This document shows positions 23,299-35,798 of a stretch of DNA of 64,000 nt, piece by piece. This stretch comes from Chlorocebus sabaeus (lineage: Eukaryota > Chordata > Mammalia > Primates > Cercopithecidae). Position 1 is the stretch's first letter. Each line of letters starts with the position of its first letter. The DNA lies in the NCBI RefSeq assembly GCF_047675955.1, contig NC_132915.1, positions 258,501 through 322,500 on the forward strand. The letters are read 5' to 3'. The translations under genes and the position numbers were made by a program. Below the pieces are notes generated by a model. That model saw only the letters and a list, made by a program, of their open reading frames with translations. It had not been told where the DNA came from and did not search any database.

Positions 23299-23496
23299 AG
23301 GGGTCAGCGAGCCATGGCCTGCTGGCCAAATCTAGTCCACTGCCTGTTTTTGTAAATAAAGTTTTTTTGGATCATGGCCATTGTCTTTGACTGCCTTCAT
23401 GTTACAATAGCAGACTTGAGTATTGGCAACAAGGTCCTGCAAAGCCTAAAATATTTATTACCTGGTCATTTACAGAGAAAAGTTTTCTGACCTCTA
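23299..23496 (+). mobile_element. hAT-type DNA transposon (MITE-like)
   Basis: The element starts aggggtcagcgagccatggcctgctggccaaatc and ends agaaaagttttctgacctct, with terminal inverted repeats around ggtcag. The text resembles a common Charlie-related non-autonomous element. It has no transposase and I do not assign a subfamily. Confidence 0.6.
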
Positions 23497-24802
23497 TCAT
23501 ATTCATCCGTCTGTCTGTTGTTGTGTATCTATTTGAAGGTTATCATCAAAAAATTGAGAATTAACTTTAAAATTTTTATGAAAAACTTTTATACCCCCAG
23601 GAATATATCTGTGGACTTTTTTTTTTTTTTTCCCAAATTCCATTTGAGGACAGAGTAATAAAATAGATGCTTATTGAGATTTGCTTATGTTCACACCACT
23701 TACACCTTATATGATATCACAGAACAATCTTTGCCAGTTCAAGCTGAGGGAGAATTAAGCTAGACAAGATAAAAGAACTCTGCTTAATACTGCAGTTCCT
23801 CCCACAGACAGGGTTTATCGGAGGACAATCAGGAAATAGTACTAATAAAGCTGTTTGCCAGAACCAAAATGGCTGTTCTGAGGATGGAATAATGTCTGCA
23901 GATGTATCTGCACTCCTTAGAGAAAGGGGATGTGGATACAAGATGATGCTATTTCCTTCCCAAGTCATGTGTTCTCGACTGGCAGATTGGGCTCATGGGA
24001 CCTCTACTCCGTTGTGCACAGTGCCCTGTAAAACGATGAGCGTCTTTGAAAACATGACTGGCAAAGGCGACCCAGAAGTCACAGTTTCCATCACAGTGAC
24101 ACACAGGCCTGATGAGCGCATTTCCCGGGCACCGGCTGATTTTTCCAAAGATGCAAGGCACCTGGGAGCAGATCACAGCGACAGAAATGACAGCAGCCCC
24201 TGGGCAGGGAACAGAAATCAGAAGACAGACCTCTGGGTCCTTGCTTCATACGGGAAATCATTTCTCTTGTTTTTAAAATGAAGGGTAATGGTTTGGATGT
24301 AGGGTGATGACCATTGTAAGAATTCTATTAGCTGAGCAGTTGTTATTCTTTTTTTTTTTAAGAAGGCTGAGACAAGACCATAGATTTAGATTAACTTGCT
24401 TGGCTCCTTTATTATTCTCCTTTATTATTAAACTTCCTCAGCATAATGCGATTTGGGCAGACAGAGATGTTATCCTGTGACTTATTTTTAGCCTATATTC
24501 TCTACCAAAATACAGCTAAACTATTGAGCGCAGAGACCCAATGCCTAATACAGTACCTTGTGTAGAATAAGTGTCCAATATGTATTTGTGGAATAAATGT
24601 GTTCTTTATAATCAGGGAGAAGTAGTACGCTCATGGAAGAAACATTTGAAACTATTAGTGATAGTAACAAAATCGACTTCAGGGTCATTTCTTCTGGTTT
24701 TGCTGCTTAATTACAGTTTATGCCTTTTTTCTAGCCTCAACAAATTTTAAAAAGAATTGGTTTAGTACATTATTATTTTTTTCTAGTAATTTTTTTTTGT
24801 TT

Positions 24803-25097
24803 AGTTTTATTTATTTATTTATTTATTTATTAAGACGGAGTCTCGCTCTGTTGCCCAGGCTGGAGTGCAGTGGCACAATCTCGGCTCACTGCAAGCTCTG
24901 CCTCCTGGGTTCACACCATTCTCCTGCCTCAGCCTCCCGAGTAGCTGGGACTACAGGTGTCCGCCACCATGCCCGGCCAATTTTTTGTATTTTTAGTAGA
25001 GAGAGGGTTTCACCATGTTAGCCAGAATGGTCTCCATCTCCTGACCTCATGATCCACCCTCCTCGGCCTCCTAAAGTGCTGGGATTACAGGTGTGAA
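24803..25097 (-). mobile_element. Alu SINE, antisense, truncated
   Basis: An antisense Alu with a TTTA tail at 24803. It loses homology after acaggtgtga, short of the usual gccaccgcgcc ending. Confidence 0.9.
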
Positions 25098-25163
25098 AAT
25101 TTTTTTTTTTTAATAGAGTCTAATTTAGTATATCCCTGCTTCCTAGAAAAATAAAATACTCTG

Positions 25164-25478
25164 AGGGCTGAGCGCGGTGGCTCATGCCTATAATCCCAGC
25201 ACTTTGGGAGGCCGAGGCAGGCAGATCACGAGGTCAGGAGATCGAGACCATCCTGGCTAACACAGTGAAATGCCGTCTCTACTAAGAATATAAAAAAAAA
25301 TTAGCCGGGCGTGGTGGCGGCGCCTGTAGTCCCAGCTACTTGGGAGGCTGAGGCAGGAGAATGGTGTGAACCAGGGAGGCAGAGCTTGCAGTGAGCCGAG
25401 ATCGCGCCACTGCACTCCAGTCTGGGCAATGGAGTGAGACTCCATCTCAAAAAATACAAACAGAAAAAAAGAAAAAGA
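25164..25478 (+). mobile_element. AluY-like SINE, sense
   Basis: Sense Alu ggctgagcgcggtggctc with a mixed A tail. Target duplication aaaatactctg at 25152-25162 and 25479-25489. Forms an inverted pair with the preceding Alu across about 65 bp. Confidence 0.93.
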
Positions 25479-26472
25479 AAATACTCTGCTTCTGTTTTTT
25501 GTGGGAGGCCTCGAGTAAATGAGGAAGACTGCCTAATGGAAGCTCTTTCCAGATGAAGGAGAAAAAGCATATGAACAAGTGAAAGATGTTAAAAACTACA
25601 TGTGCTTTGCACAGGATCTGATTTCATTTTTCTGTGCAAAAGTAAGACGTAGACATTACTTCATTCTGGGCAAAATGCTACTCTCTGGCCTGCCCATTAG
25701 ACTAGTTCTCTGACATTCTCTTTCTTTTGACATTGTGTGGGAAATTCCAGGAAAAAGCCGAGATGTGAGAGTCCAGACCCTCCTGTGTGCAACTGAAAGC
25801 CAACTTTTCCAAATGAGCAGTACTGTTTAGACTGCTCCCATAGTATGCCACCAGGAACTACGTATGAGGAAATGGTAAATTAAGAGGCATTTAGGAATGG
25901 TTATGATTAAGTGTTTTTCTCACAAAGAAAGAATGCAAAGTAGAGAAAGCTCCTTGTTTCTAGAACTGGGGAAACTTTATTTCACGCCAAGACACAGACA
26001 TGCCTGTTTTAAGCGTGAATGTATTCATCTTTTCCCGTTAGAAAGCTGCCGGTGGGCCAGAACTTTCTAAATCTGTCAGTTAATTCTTTTGTTTTGTGAT
26101 TTGTTGTTGACTAGCTCTTTCTCACCCTCCTGGCACTGCGCTTACCATACATGACATATGTGAAAGTCATCATGGTTTCTTTAGACACTGATGATTCTGG
26201 CAGACGTGTGTATACTATTTCTCGTTGCTGTCGATTTTTGTCTTGGACTTGACATTTATGAATGTTCCGTATGAGTAAAGCACTAAAGTTTACCTGTGAC
26301 CACCTGGAGCAGTATGATTTGGTGTCCGGTTAGCTGATCCAGCTTGAGGGGAACTGGGTCCCCTGCATCGAAAGTCAGAGTGGCTGGTGAGACTTGAGTA
26401 ACAAGCCTGGTGGGGCATGTTCCTGTAGGTACCGCATTAGCCAACAAGGAGAACCTGTCGAGGCGCTTGTGT

Positions 26473-26488
26473 TCAGCAGGTGGCGCTC
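26473..26488 (+). promoter_or_regulatory. CTCF-like motif
   Basis: The string tcagcaggtggcgct conforms closely to the CTCF core (CCAGCAGGTGGCGCT). It sits in otherwise unremarkable intron. Binding is inferred from motif only. Confidence 0.45.
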
Positions 26489-27865
26489 TTTTACCGGGTT
26501 CACAAGAATGATCGTGAAGGTCGTTCTCCTACCTGTCCTGTGCCTGAGGCGGTACCATTTCCTTCCTTGCAGGGGAGGAAACCCGAAGCCTTGCTGGGTA
26601 GCATCAGTGCTTGCAAAGTGGTGGCCTGACCTGGCACATCGCCCTGGTTAGGCAATGCTGGTGCCCAGGGCGTCTTACTGTCTCGTTTGTTCTGGTGCCA
26701 GTTACAACCCTTGAGCAACTGCAGAGAAGAACTAACAAGAGACAGTCATGCTACGGGTATTCACGAGGGTGGCACTCACTTAGAAAACCAGAAGATGTAG
26801 ACTCGGCATCTGCAAAGTCCTGACGGAAAGCTAGAGTTTGCTGAAAGACCCAAGCAGTGGAGAAGGAGGCCAAGAGGGGAAGAGCAGCCAAAATGGGGAG
26901 CGCTCTGTCCTTTTCATGACTATATTCTATTTATTGTACAGATGTATGTATAGTATATATTTAAAATATACGCGGCATACGTTCTGTATGGTATGTCTAT
27001 ATATACTTCTAAGTGTACATGTTTCTGAATATACATATTCCTGTAAACATTGTTAGGCATCTTTAATTTGTGATGCAAAAGTGTTCCAAAGTAATCACAA
27101 TGTATATAATAGTTTGGACAGGAATTGCTGAAGTAAGGAATTGTGGTTAGAGAAAGAAACAATTTTGAGGTAGCAAAGTAGCAGGGGCTACTGAAGGATT
27201 GAGGAAAGAAAGATTATATGTGAAATAAAAGCACATATCAATCTGATATTTCCGAATGCTTCATGCTGTTTTTCTAACCTATAGTGGAGAGGTTGAAAAA
27301 GTAAAGTGGACGGTTTTCATAGGAAGAATTTAAGTGCTTGTTTTAATTTTCAGTGAAAACAATAACTCTTTAATACAAGGAGTTCCCTGTGATGCTTAAC
27401 TTGGCAGAGCTGCGATCTGCCTTTGCCACTGCACAGGCAGAGTGGTGATGTGTGTGGTTGTAGCCGTGCTTTTAATCACATTGAGTAGGTTTATCCAAGA
27501 CTCATCTAAGAATAGGACACTAAACTTTCATAAATTTCTTATTTAATTTACTATTGGTAGGCATGACTGGTGTGTAAATATGACTACCATATCTTGATTT
27601 TTCTTCTCTTAAAATTTTTTATGAAAAATGATGATCTCAGTTAGCTAAGTTTCTCACAGGTTTAGTGTAAAAAGTTCTCTCTCCTTCGTGTTCTTCCTTT
27701 TCCCCTCTTTACTAAGAATTATTCTTCCTCCTGTGGAAGACAGAATCTTCAAAACTATTCATACGACAGTTTTTAGAATAGTCAATGAAAAAATAATTAA
27801 GATAACTGTTTTAACACTCTTTAGTTATGATACTTATTTTCAAAACTAAATTTTATTTATTTGTA

Positions 27866-28158
27866 TATTTATTTTGGAGACGGAGCCTCACTCTGTCGCC
27901 CAGGCTGGAGAGCAGTGGCACAATCTTGGCCCACTGCAATCTCTGCCTCTTGGGTTCAAGTGATTCTCCTGCCTCAGCCTCCTGAGTAGCTAGGATTACA
28001 GGTGCCTGCCACTACGCCTGGCAAATTGTTGTATATTTAGTAGAGACAGGGTTTCACTATGTTGGCCAGGCTGGTCTTGAACTCTGGACCTCAGGTGATC
28101 CTCTCGCCTTGGCCTCCCAAAGTGCTGGGATTACAGGCGTGAGTCACTGTGCCTGGCC
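27866..28158 (-). mobile_element. Alu SINE, antisense
   Basis: From tttggagacggagcctcactc to tgtgcctggcc. The next Alu follows about 55 bp later in the same orientation. Confidence 0.9.
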
Positions 28159-28159
28159 C

Positions 28160-28216
28160 AAAGCTGTATTTTATTTTATTTATTTTTATTTTATTTTATT
28201 ATTTATTTATTTATTT
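28160..28216. repeat. TTTTA/TTTA microsatellite
   Basis: A low-complexity attt/tttta run that joins the tail of the next Alu. Confidence 0.85.
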
Positions 28217-28487
28217 AATTTTTTTGAGATGGAGTTTCACTCTTGTTGCCCAGGCTGGAGTGCAATGGAACAATCTCGGCTTCTCGGGTTCAAGTGATTC
28301 TCCAGCCTCAGCCTCCTAACTGGGATTACAGGCATGTGCCACTATGCCTGGCTAATTTTGTAGTTTTAGTAGAGTCAGGGTTTCTCCATGTTGGCCAGGC
28401 TGCTCTGAAACTCCCGACCTCAGGTGATCCACTTGCCTCGGCCTCCCAAAGTGCTGGGATTATAGGCGTGAGCCACTGTGCCCGGCC
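28213..28487 (-). mobile_element. Alu SINE, antisense
   Basis: From tttttttgagatggagtttcac to tgtgcccggcc. It is moderately diverged, with small deletions near 28275 and 28318. Confidence 0.9.
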
Positions 28488-29394
28488 CAAAAACTAAAAG
28501 TTAAGCTACCTCTTGTGATTTGAAAATCGATCCATTTCAGGTTCTGTTATAGCTACAAAAAGCACAGTCATCTAAGGAAAATTTCAGTCCTGTTGTGGAG
28601 ATGAAAGTGTCTATTTGGATCTTGTAACAACTGTTATTGTCAATACGTCATGTGTTACGTGTATCTTACTAGTGAGACAACTGAAGTATGAGAGTTTTTC
28701 CCGCTACATACAGTCCAATAGGAGAAAGTGATGTAGGGGCGTTTGAGAACCCTGGTCTCTTTCTGAGGAGGTCAGAAGGCCAGCGTTAGACAATCTGCCC
28801 AGAAAGAAGGGCAAGCTGGGTAGCAGCTTGTGCCTGAAGTTGAAGAGTGCTGTTCCCTCTGCTTCCCTTCCTACCACCCCTCTCTGTTAATCTTGCTGAT
28901 GAATCCTGGCCTGGCTGTGAAGTCGTCCAGTGGTGTGAGGGGTTTCTGGCCTCGGCAGAGGAAAAACTCTGGGTTAATTCAAGTACAGCGTGTTCTCTTT
29001 GTTTTGCAGCTGGTGTAGCCAAGGGAGTCTAGTGCAAGTGGATTGAATCCAAAGGAAAATGAAGGCATTCACTGTCTGTTTCATCAAGGATGGCTCATTT
29101 GGAGTAAACACCATTTAAATAGTCTCCAAATGGCCATTCTATATGAAGTCATACAGGATGCCCCCTTCAGGCTGTCGTTCTCCTTTAAATGGATCGCTTT
29201 GTGTGTGCTGTGTTTAATGCCATCCAACCTTAAACCCCAGATGTGGGCCTCATCAGGTGCGGTTTTCAGCACACATGTGCCAACCATACCTTCAGCATTC
29301 TTTGCCTCTGCCTTCAGAAAATCAGCCTGAGCATCAAGGGTAGACAGCTGTAAAGCTGAGAGCTTGCAGATGAAGACTACAACAACAGCAGATG

Positions 29395-29625
29395 GTGACA
29401 AGCAGCTAACGTTTCTTGAACACTTACTTTGTGCCAGTTATTATGCCTAGTGATCACTCTGTAGATTATCTAATTTAATCCTAACTTCATCCTCACAGCG
29501 AGATACTGTGATCATTCTCTTGTTACACATGAGGAAACTGATGCATTAGAGAAATCAAGTGATGTGCCCAGACTGGTAAATGCAGAGCAGGGACTCGAAC
29601 CCCAGCTGTCAGATTCCAGAGGTGG
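29395..29625 (-). mobile_element. MIR SINE, antisense
   Basis: The segment reads cagctaacgtttcttgaacac...atgaggaaactgatgcattagag...agggactcgaaccccagctgtc, the MIR consensus in antisense over most of its length. Old and well diverged. Confidence 0.78.
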
Positions 29626-31333
29626 AACTCAGTGAATGGACATATCTAAAAGCAATACACCCTCATTAACTCTCTTGCAAGGTAGGCTTATTCGAAACAA
29701 TAGACAATCCCGAAATTATTTATCTTTGTCTTGGGAATGCATACTCTGCTTTCTGAGGCAATATTTCCACCTTATTCTTTGCAGTTTTTGTAGGCTGATT
29801 GGAAGATAAGGTTAGGTGCTGTTCCCTGTGGAGTGGGCAGTCTTCATGTAAGATTGGGTTCGTTGGAATAATCCAGCAACAGACAACTCAAAAGAGACTT
29901 TTCTACCAAATGAGGATACTAGAAAGGTCCTCATAGTGGGGAACTAATGAAAACCTCCAGAGCAGTAGCCGTGCTCCGTGATCTCAGCGCTGGCTCTAGC
30001 ATTCAACCAGGATCCAGGCAAGAAGCCCAGGGCCAGACTCTAGTGAGAAGCTTCTGAGAAGAGTTCGACCAGGGTCTTTGGGAATTGGGTTTCTGGCTGG
30101 TTCTTATTTGGCCCAGCCAATTGATCTGCCCTGATTTGACTGTCATTTGGTATCCAAGAAAACCTTTTTGCTTTTAAAAGCTTGCAGACGGAAGCAGTTG
30201 ATTCCAAATGAGCTCCACTAAGTAGAGGAACTTTAGGAATCTAAGAAAATAAAAAAAACTTGTGTGCTGTACAGGAGGAAATCATCTTGAGCACTTAAAG
30301 TATGAATTTGGGTGATATTTAAAAAACAATTGTTTTATTTCCATTATTGAATTTCAGAAAAGACTGTGAGGAAGCAATGACCGTTTTAACATATTTTTAT
30401 TGGACTCACCTCAGGTTCTGTTACCACTATTGCTATCTCACTCTCTAACTCTGGGTCATTTAAGGTTTCTGACTTTTTAATTGCTAATCTCCATTTCTCT
30501 CCCCTGCCTCTTCCCACTGTGACTTCCTGTGGCCTCCCCACGTCACCTCGAGGGTACAGATTCTGATCAAGGTGCTGGGTTGCGACGGGACTGGGCGCTC
30601 TCTGTGGACTTCTGTTGACCTTGTGCAGGGATCTGACAGATTCCTCCTACTCCATTAGCAGTGTTTCCTCTTGGGAGTGGTTTCATCTCTGCGTTTCCAC
30701 AAGCACCATCTTGCCATGGACTAGGTGGATGGCGCAAGAACCAGACAGGCAGCAGCAAGAAAATCAGGTCACAGATTCAACCAAATGTAGGGAGAAAGCT
30801 TGTGGTGCCTGGCGCTTCGTTCTCAGAAGGATTTCTTAATAGGCTAGTGCCTGCTCCTTCTCTCTCAATTGCTTCTTTCTTCTGAGTTTTTTTTTCATCA
30901 TTTTAATAGTACCTCAGTACCAGACGTGTTATTCTTTTTCTGTTAAGATTACCTTTTACTTAATTGATTAGTTCAATTATTTTGTATTAAAGATGCAATA
31001 TTTAAAGAGTCAAGTAATTCTGATGGGTTTATTGTAACCATTTTCCCAAGCAGCAATCCTTTGTAATCTCTGTTCCTCCATTTTTCCTGCTTTTTAGAAG
31101 TAACCACTTTCACCTCTTTTGGCTGATTCCTTGATATTTACCTGCATGTCCTTCAATAAGACGCTTTATTGTTCAGGGTTGGTCTTCCCCCTGTGGCAGG
31201 TAAGTAATTTAGCTGTCCTCCTCTCTCCCCCAACTTCATCATACACAGGCCCCCTTCCTAAAATCCTGTCTTCTCAGTGTAATTAATACCATAATGCTGA
31301 TTAGATCAGTATTCTTCATTTATGTTATTATTA

Positions 31334-31626
31334 TTTTTGACATAGGGTCTTCCTCTGTCGCCCAGGCTGGAGTGTAGTGGTGTGATCACAGCTCTACTGC
31401 AGCTTGACCTCCTGGGCCCGAGTGATCCTCCTACCTCAGCCTCCCAAGTACATGATCACAGGCAGGCACCACCAATGCACCTGGCTAATTGAAAAACATT
31501 TTTTTTTGTAGTGGTGGGATCCCCCTATGTTGCCCAGGCTGGTCTTAAACTACTGGTCTGATGTGATCCTTTTACCTAGGCCTCCCAAAGTGCTAGGATC
31601 ACATAGGTGAGCCACCGCATCCAGCC
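31334..31626 (-). mobile_element. AluJ-like SINE, antisense
   Basis: A diverged antisense Alu (gacatagggtcttcctctg to cgcatccagcc). The flanks ttcatttatgttattat and ttcgtttatatcattat are a diverged target duplication. Confidence 0.88.
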
Positions 31627-33265
31627 TTCGTTTATATCATTATATTTTTGTGTGTTGTTAAGAGCTACGCCTTGTAGCAAAACTGTGGCTTCATTATTAT
31701 TTCTGTACATGTTAATTTTTTTCTTGGATGGAGTTACTAATTGTCTTATGCTTTGTTTGTTTTTCTTTTCCCATTTGCTTGTCCTTTTGGATCTTGATTT
31801 TGCATTAGCGGCTTTCTAAGGGTACCTGGAAGCTTGCGTGCGAACATTCAGGAGCAGGGGACTGAAATATGAATCGGAAGCTGTGAATACATTTGGAGGG
31901 CTTGTCAGCCATCAGCTTCACCATAGATTGATTTCTTAAGCTAGTCCCCTTCTTTCAGTCTCTTGCCTAGACAGTGAAAGCCTGGCTGCCAGCCTTCTGG
32001 AACAAAATAAGGGAGGACGGCTGGTGGCCTCAGCATCCTATGTGCATGTATTCATCTAATTCCATTCACATGCCTTCAACTGTGCCATTTCTCCTCCAAC
32101 ACCACAGCCGCCAGTTCAGAGGCTCTCCCTTTAGTCTTTCTAGAAAATAAACTTCTAGTTATTTGTGTGTGGGATGGGCAAATAGCCCAGGTGTGCAGGG
32201 TGGGGGAGAACATCTATGGATCTGGCCACTTCTTAGATGTGCAGCCAGGCCTGCTTAGTTTAGCATTTCCTCTACCCTAGAGCCTTTTGGAGCTTCTAAG
32301 GGGTAAAATGAGGTGGGTCTTATCTTTCCCCACTGCCAACTTAGGATTCAGGTCTGGATTCAGGTCTGCTGTGTCGTTTGTCACTCTTCCATCTGCATTC
32401 TAGCTTCCAATATTCTGCAGCAATTGACTCCCGTTTTATTCTCTCTGTCCTTGTTGGTTCGTGTCTTTAGAATAGAAATTCTTTTACTGTTCCTGAATGG
32501 AGTTTGAGGAGGAAGTAAAGGTGGCCTCGGCCTCATACATGTAAACTTCTCTTTTTACCTGAAAGCCTCACCATTTCTGCTTATTTACTGAACTGCCAAG
32601 GGTCTGAATTTTTAACAAGGAAATTCTAATGGTTCTTGGTAAACTCTAAAATTTACTTCAGAGGAGGAATGACAGACCACAGCCCTTTGATTAGGAAAAT
32701 GTGTTTTTTTTAGGGGTTTTTTTTTTAATACCAGAGCCTTTCAAAAGGTTTAGTTCCCTACCCATAACTTTCTCCTTCTTCCATCTACATGTTTCTTTCT
32801 ACCTGCTTCAACTCTCATTGTGTTTCCAGTAGAAAATGAAAGTTTTTATGGAGCCGTCATGGGAGGCATTGGGTTCCAGAGAATGTAGGTAGTTATGGGA
32901 AGACAGAAAAATGGGAGAGGTGGAGTCCGTATAGCCCATCATGTCATATCCATGTCATTCTTTCATCAAGACATCTGTGACTGTCCCTACCTCCTTCTTA
33001 CTGTCTTGGAATCATAGCAGTGATTCTCTTTGAGGCTGTGGTTTTGCTTCATGGCTTCCAAACTTGAATCTCACCAAAATATTATTTATTTTTAACTAAG
33101 TCCTACCTTCCTGAGTTCAGAATTTGTTTTGAGATAGACAAAGGAACCATGCACATGGAGATCAAAATCTAATCTCTATTCTTGGTTTTTACTGGTAAAG
33201 CACTTTAAAAAATGTCATGTTAGGTCTGCCAGCCAGTAGGGGCATGTTAATATTTCAGCTCAGAA

Positions 33266-33332
33266 TTTGACATCCAATCACAGACCACATTGGACAACCA
33301 TAGGCCAATTTGGTCAGTGATTGGATGTCAAA
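33266..33332. other. Near-perfect 28-bp inverted repeat with 11-nt loop and four CCAAT motifs
   Basis: Arm one (33266-33293, starting tttgacatccaatcac) and arm two (33305-33332, ending gtgattggatgtcaaa) are complementary at 26 of 28 positions around the loop 33294-33304. Both strands would fold. CCAAT or ATTGG occurs four times (about 33273, 33289, 33305, 33320). It has no poly-A, and I see no target duplication. It could be a foldback element, a small MITE remnant or a pre-miRNA-like hairpin. Confidence 0.75.
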
Positions 33333-33494
33333 TGTGTTTAAACCTCTAAAACTTAAGGCAAGAAAAAGAATAATAGCTCTTTCTATGAAGGAGTTTGTGA
33401 AGGAACTGAAAGAGATTTATGCTAACAGAAGTTCCTCACTATGGGAACATGAGGAGTGGAGAAATGTGTTCCATAACAGAAGGTGATATCTCAT

Positions 33495-34280
33495 AGCAAA
33501 GACATTGGATCAACTTAAATGCCTATCGATGTTAGACTGAATAAAGAAAATTGTGGTACATATACACCATGGAATACTATGCAGTCATAAAAAAGAATGA
33601 GATAATGCCCTTTGCAGCAATATGGATGGGGCTGGAGGTCATTATCCTAAGTGAACTAACACAGCATCAGAAAACCAAATACTGCATGTTCTTACTTATA
33701 GTGGGAGGTGAACACTAAGTACACGTGGATACAAAGAAGGGAACAACAGACACCAGGGCCTACTTGAGGGTGGAGGGTGGGAGGAGGGTGAGGACAGAAA
33801 AGCTACCTATCAGGCTGGGCACAGTAGCTCAAGCCTGTAATCCCAGCACTTCAGGAGGCCAAGGTGGGAGGACTGTTTGAGCCCAGGAGTTCAAGACCAG
33901 CCTGAGCAACATAGTAAGAACCTGTCTCTCTAAAGAAACAAAAACAAAAAAATTAAGCTGGGTGGGTGTGGTGGCATATACCTGTAGTCCCAGCTACTTG
34001 GGAGGGTGAGGTGGGAGAATCACTTGAGACATTGGATATTGGGTATACAAGAGGTTGAGCCTGCAGTGAACTGTGATCATGCCACTGCATTCCAACCTGG
34101 GCAACAGAGCGAGACCCTGTCTCAAAAAAGAAAAACTACCTGTTGAGTACTATGCTTATTACCTGGGTGACAAAATAATCTATACACTAAACCTACTCCC
34201 ACCCTGCCCCATGATGCAGTTTACCCAAGTTTGTTATACAAAGTTGCACCTGAACCTAAAATAAAAGTTAAAAAAAGATG
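33495..34280 (+). mobile_element. L1 (L1PA/PB-like) 3' end, sense, with nested Alu
   Basis: The text gacattggatcaacttaaatgcc...ggaatactatgcagtcataaaaaagaatga...gtgaactaacacagc is the end of L1 ORF2 and 3'UTR in sense orientation. It closes at acctgaacctaaaataaaag and a short A tail. No ORF remains. The element is split by a sense Alu with a diverged target duplication. Confidence 0.85.
33813..34129 (+). mobile_element. AluJ/S SINE, sense, nested in L1
   Basis: From ggctgggcacagtagctc to a mixed A tail. L1 sequence gaaaagctacct before it (33798-33809) and gaaaaactacct after it is the target duplication. Confidence 0.9.
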
Positions 34281-35178
34281 ATATCAATTCTTCTTAAGAC
34301 ACATGATTAATGTATAGCAGATGCTCAGAAAAAATACTATGTTAAATCAGGTTGTATGACACATTCAGATTTCAGAAACGTGAAAGTCATTTTTACATCT
34401 TAGAAATGAGGGGAGTATAGTGTTATAAGTTATCAGCCATTCATTCCTTTGATAAAAAGCCTCTAAGGTTTGGACCAAGTGGAGAGTACACCCTCAACTG
34501 GAATGGGGAGCCCCAGCTCTAATCCCAGTCCTGTTACAAACTAGTTAGTTAGGAGTCCTTGGCTCCGTTGAACCTCTACACCTGCTTTTCATCTGCTCAG
34601 CAAGGAGTGGAAGACCAGCTAAACAGATAAAAGGGACTAAGGGCAAGACCTGAACTCCCACAGCTAATTAATTTCAGAGTGGGCATGAAAACCCAAGTGT
34701 CCCCCTTCCCTAGTCTCATGTGTTTAGATTGGCCTGAATTGAATTTGGACAAGATAGTTACAGCACAAAGCAATCATTGCTTTGCTCACTCTTTCACTCA
34801 TTCAACTGGTATCAATTGAGCATTTTTTAAATGCTAAATACTGTGTTGGATGAATGAGACATATTCTGTCTGTAGAAGCATACAGCCTACTGTGTGTACA
34901 GCTGAGAGGGACCCCTGCACTGCTGCCCTCACGTGAAGGGCTTCAGACTGATCCGTGGAAGAGACCAGACCTTCCTAGTTGCCTTGAAGCCGTCGTCCCT
35001 CCTGTGCTTTCCCTGAGACCTGAAGTAGTGCCCTTTCTGCTGACGTGACCGACCGCCAAGAGCTGGCTCTCACCAGCTTATCGCAAAAGCTCTTCAAGTG
35101 CCGCAAGAGAGGAAATTACACAGCAGAGCCCAGAATCATATATTGGCCTCATTACGGGTTTTCTCTTCCTGTTTATAG

Positions 35179-35332
35179 GGTGCTCAAGCTGGTATTACTA
35201 CGTAACCATGCCAATGCCAGCCTCCACCTTCACAATTGCAGTGGGATGCTGGACAGAAGTGAAGATGGAGACGTGCTCATCGGGTGATTTGGCAACAGAG
35301 ACACCCTTCTCACCTTCTGAGGCCGACTTCAG
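35179..35332 (+). CDS. AOPEP: AOPEP third coding exon
   Basis: This 154-nt exon lies between an acceptor ending tgtttatag at 35178 and the donor cttcag|gtttgtg. It completes codon 322 (Gly, g|gg) and encodes CSSWYYYVTMPMPASTFTIA, then METCSSGDLATE and PFSPSEADF, ending in two bases of an Arg codon. It codes the end of the N-terminal M1 domain. Compared with human as I remember it, Trp, Asn and Arg positions differ (METWSSN versus METCSSG here). The donor GTTTGT is weaker than the other three. Confidence 0.95.
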
Positions 35333-35490
35333 GTTTGTGTGGGGACTTGCTGGGAAGGAAAAAAAACACTTGAGGGAGTGGTATGATGCATTTCTTCCAA
35401 GCACTGGGAATGTGAGTCATTCCTGCTGAGAAACTGAACCAAAATAGGATTAATCAAAGCAGGAAAAGCCCTGTTAGAAAGGAAAGAGAG

Positions 35491-35785
35491 GGCCGGGCGC
35501 GGTGACTCACGCCTGTAATCCCAGCACTTTGGGAGGCCGAGGTGGGTGGATCACGAGGTCAAGAGATTGAGACCATCCTGACCAACATGGTGAAACCCCA
35601 TCTCTACTAAAAATACAAAAAAATTAGCCAGGTGTGGTGGCGGATGCCTATAGTCCCAGCAACATGGGAGGCTGAGGCAGGAGAATGGCTTGAACCCGGG
35701 AAGCAGAGGTTGCAGTGAACTGAGATTGTGCCACTGCACTCCAGCCTGGCGACAAACTGAGACTGTCTCAAAAAAAAAAAAAAAG
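35491..35785 (+). mobile_element. Alu SINE, sense
   Basis: Sense Alu with a standard A tail. Immediately followed by a second Alu in the same orientation; the boundaries share a ggaaagagag-like sequence. Confidence 0.93.
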
Positions 35786-35798
35786 AAGAAGAAAGAGA

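Larger units (their letters stand above)
14675..35178 (+). other. AOPEP: AOPEP intron between the second and third coding exons
   Basis: A 20.5-kb intron (GTACTG at 14675, AG at 35178) filled largely by L1 and Alu. Stretches without a recognised repeat are 14675-15280, 22650-23298, 23500-24800, 25480-27860 (except the CTCF-like site), 28490-29390, 29640-31320, 31630-33260 and 34280-35178. They contain short ORFs without recognisable protein similarity, and I see no gene in them. Confidence 0.85.

Noticed and set aside
23892..24281. 129-codon + strand ORF
   Set aside because: I recognise no domain or similarity, and codon use and neighbours are those of intron sequence. It may be an old repeat, but no gene is supported.
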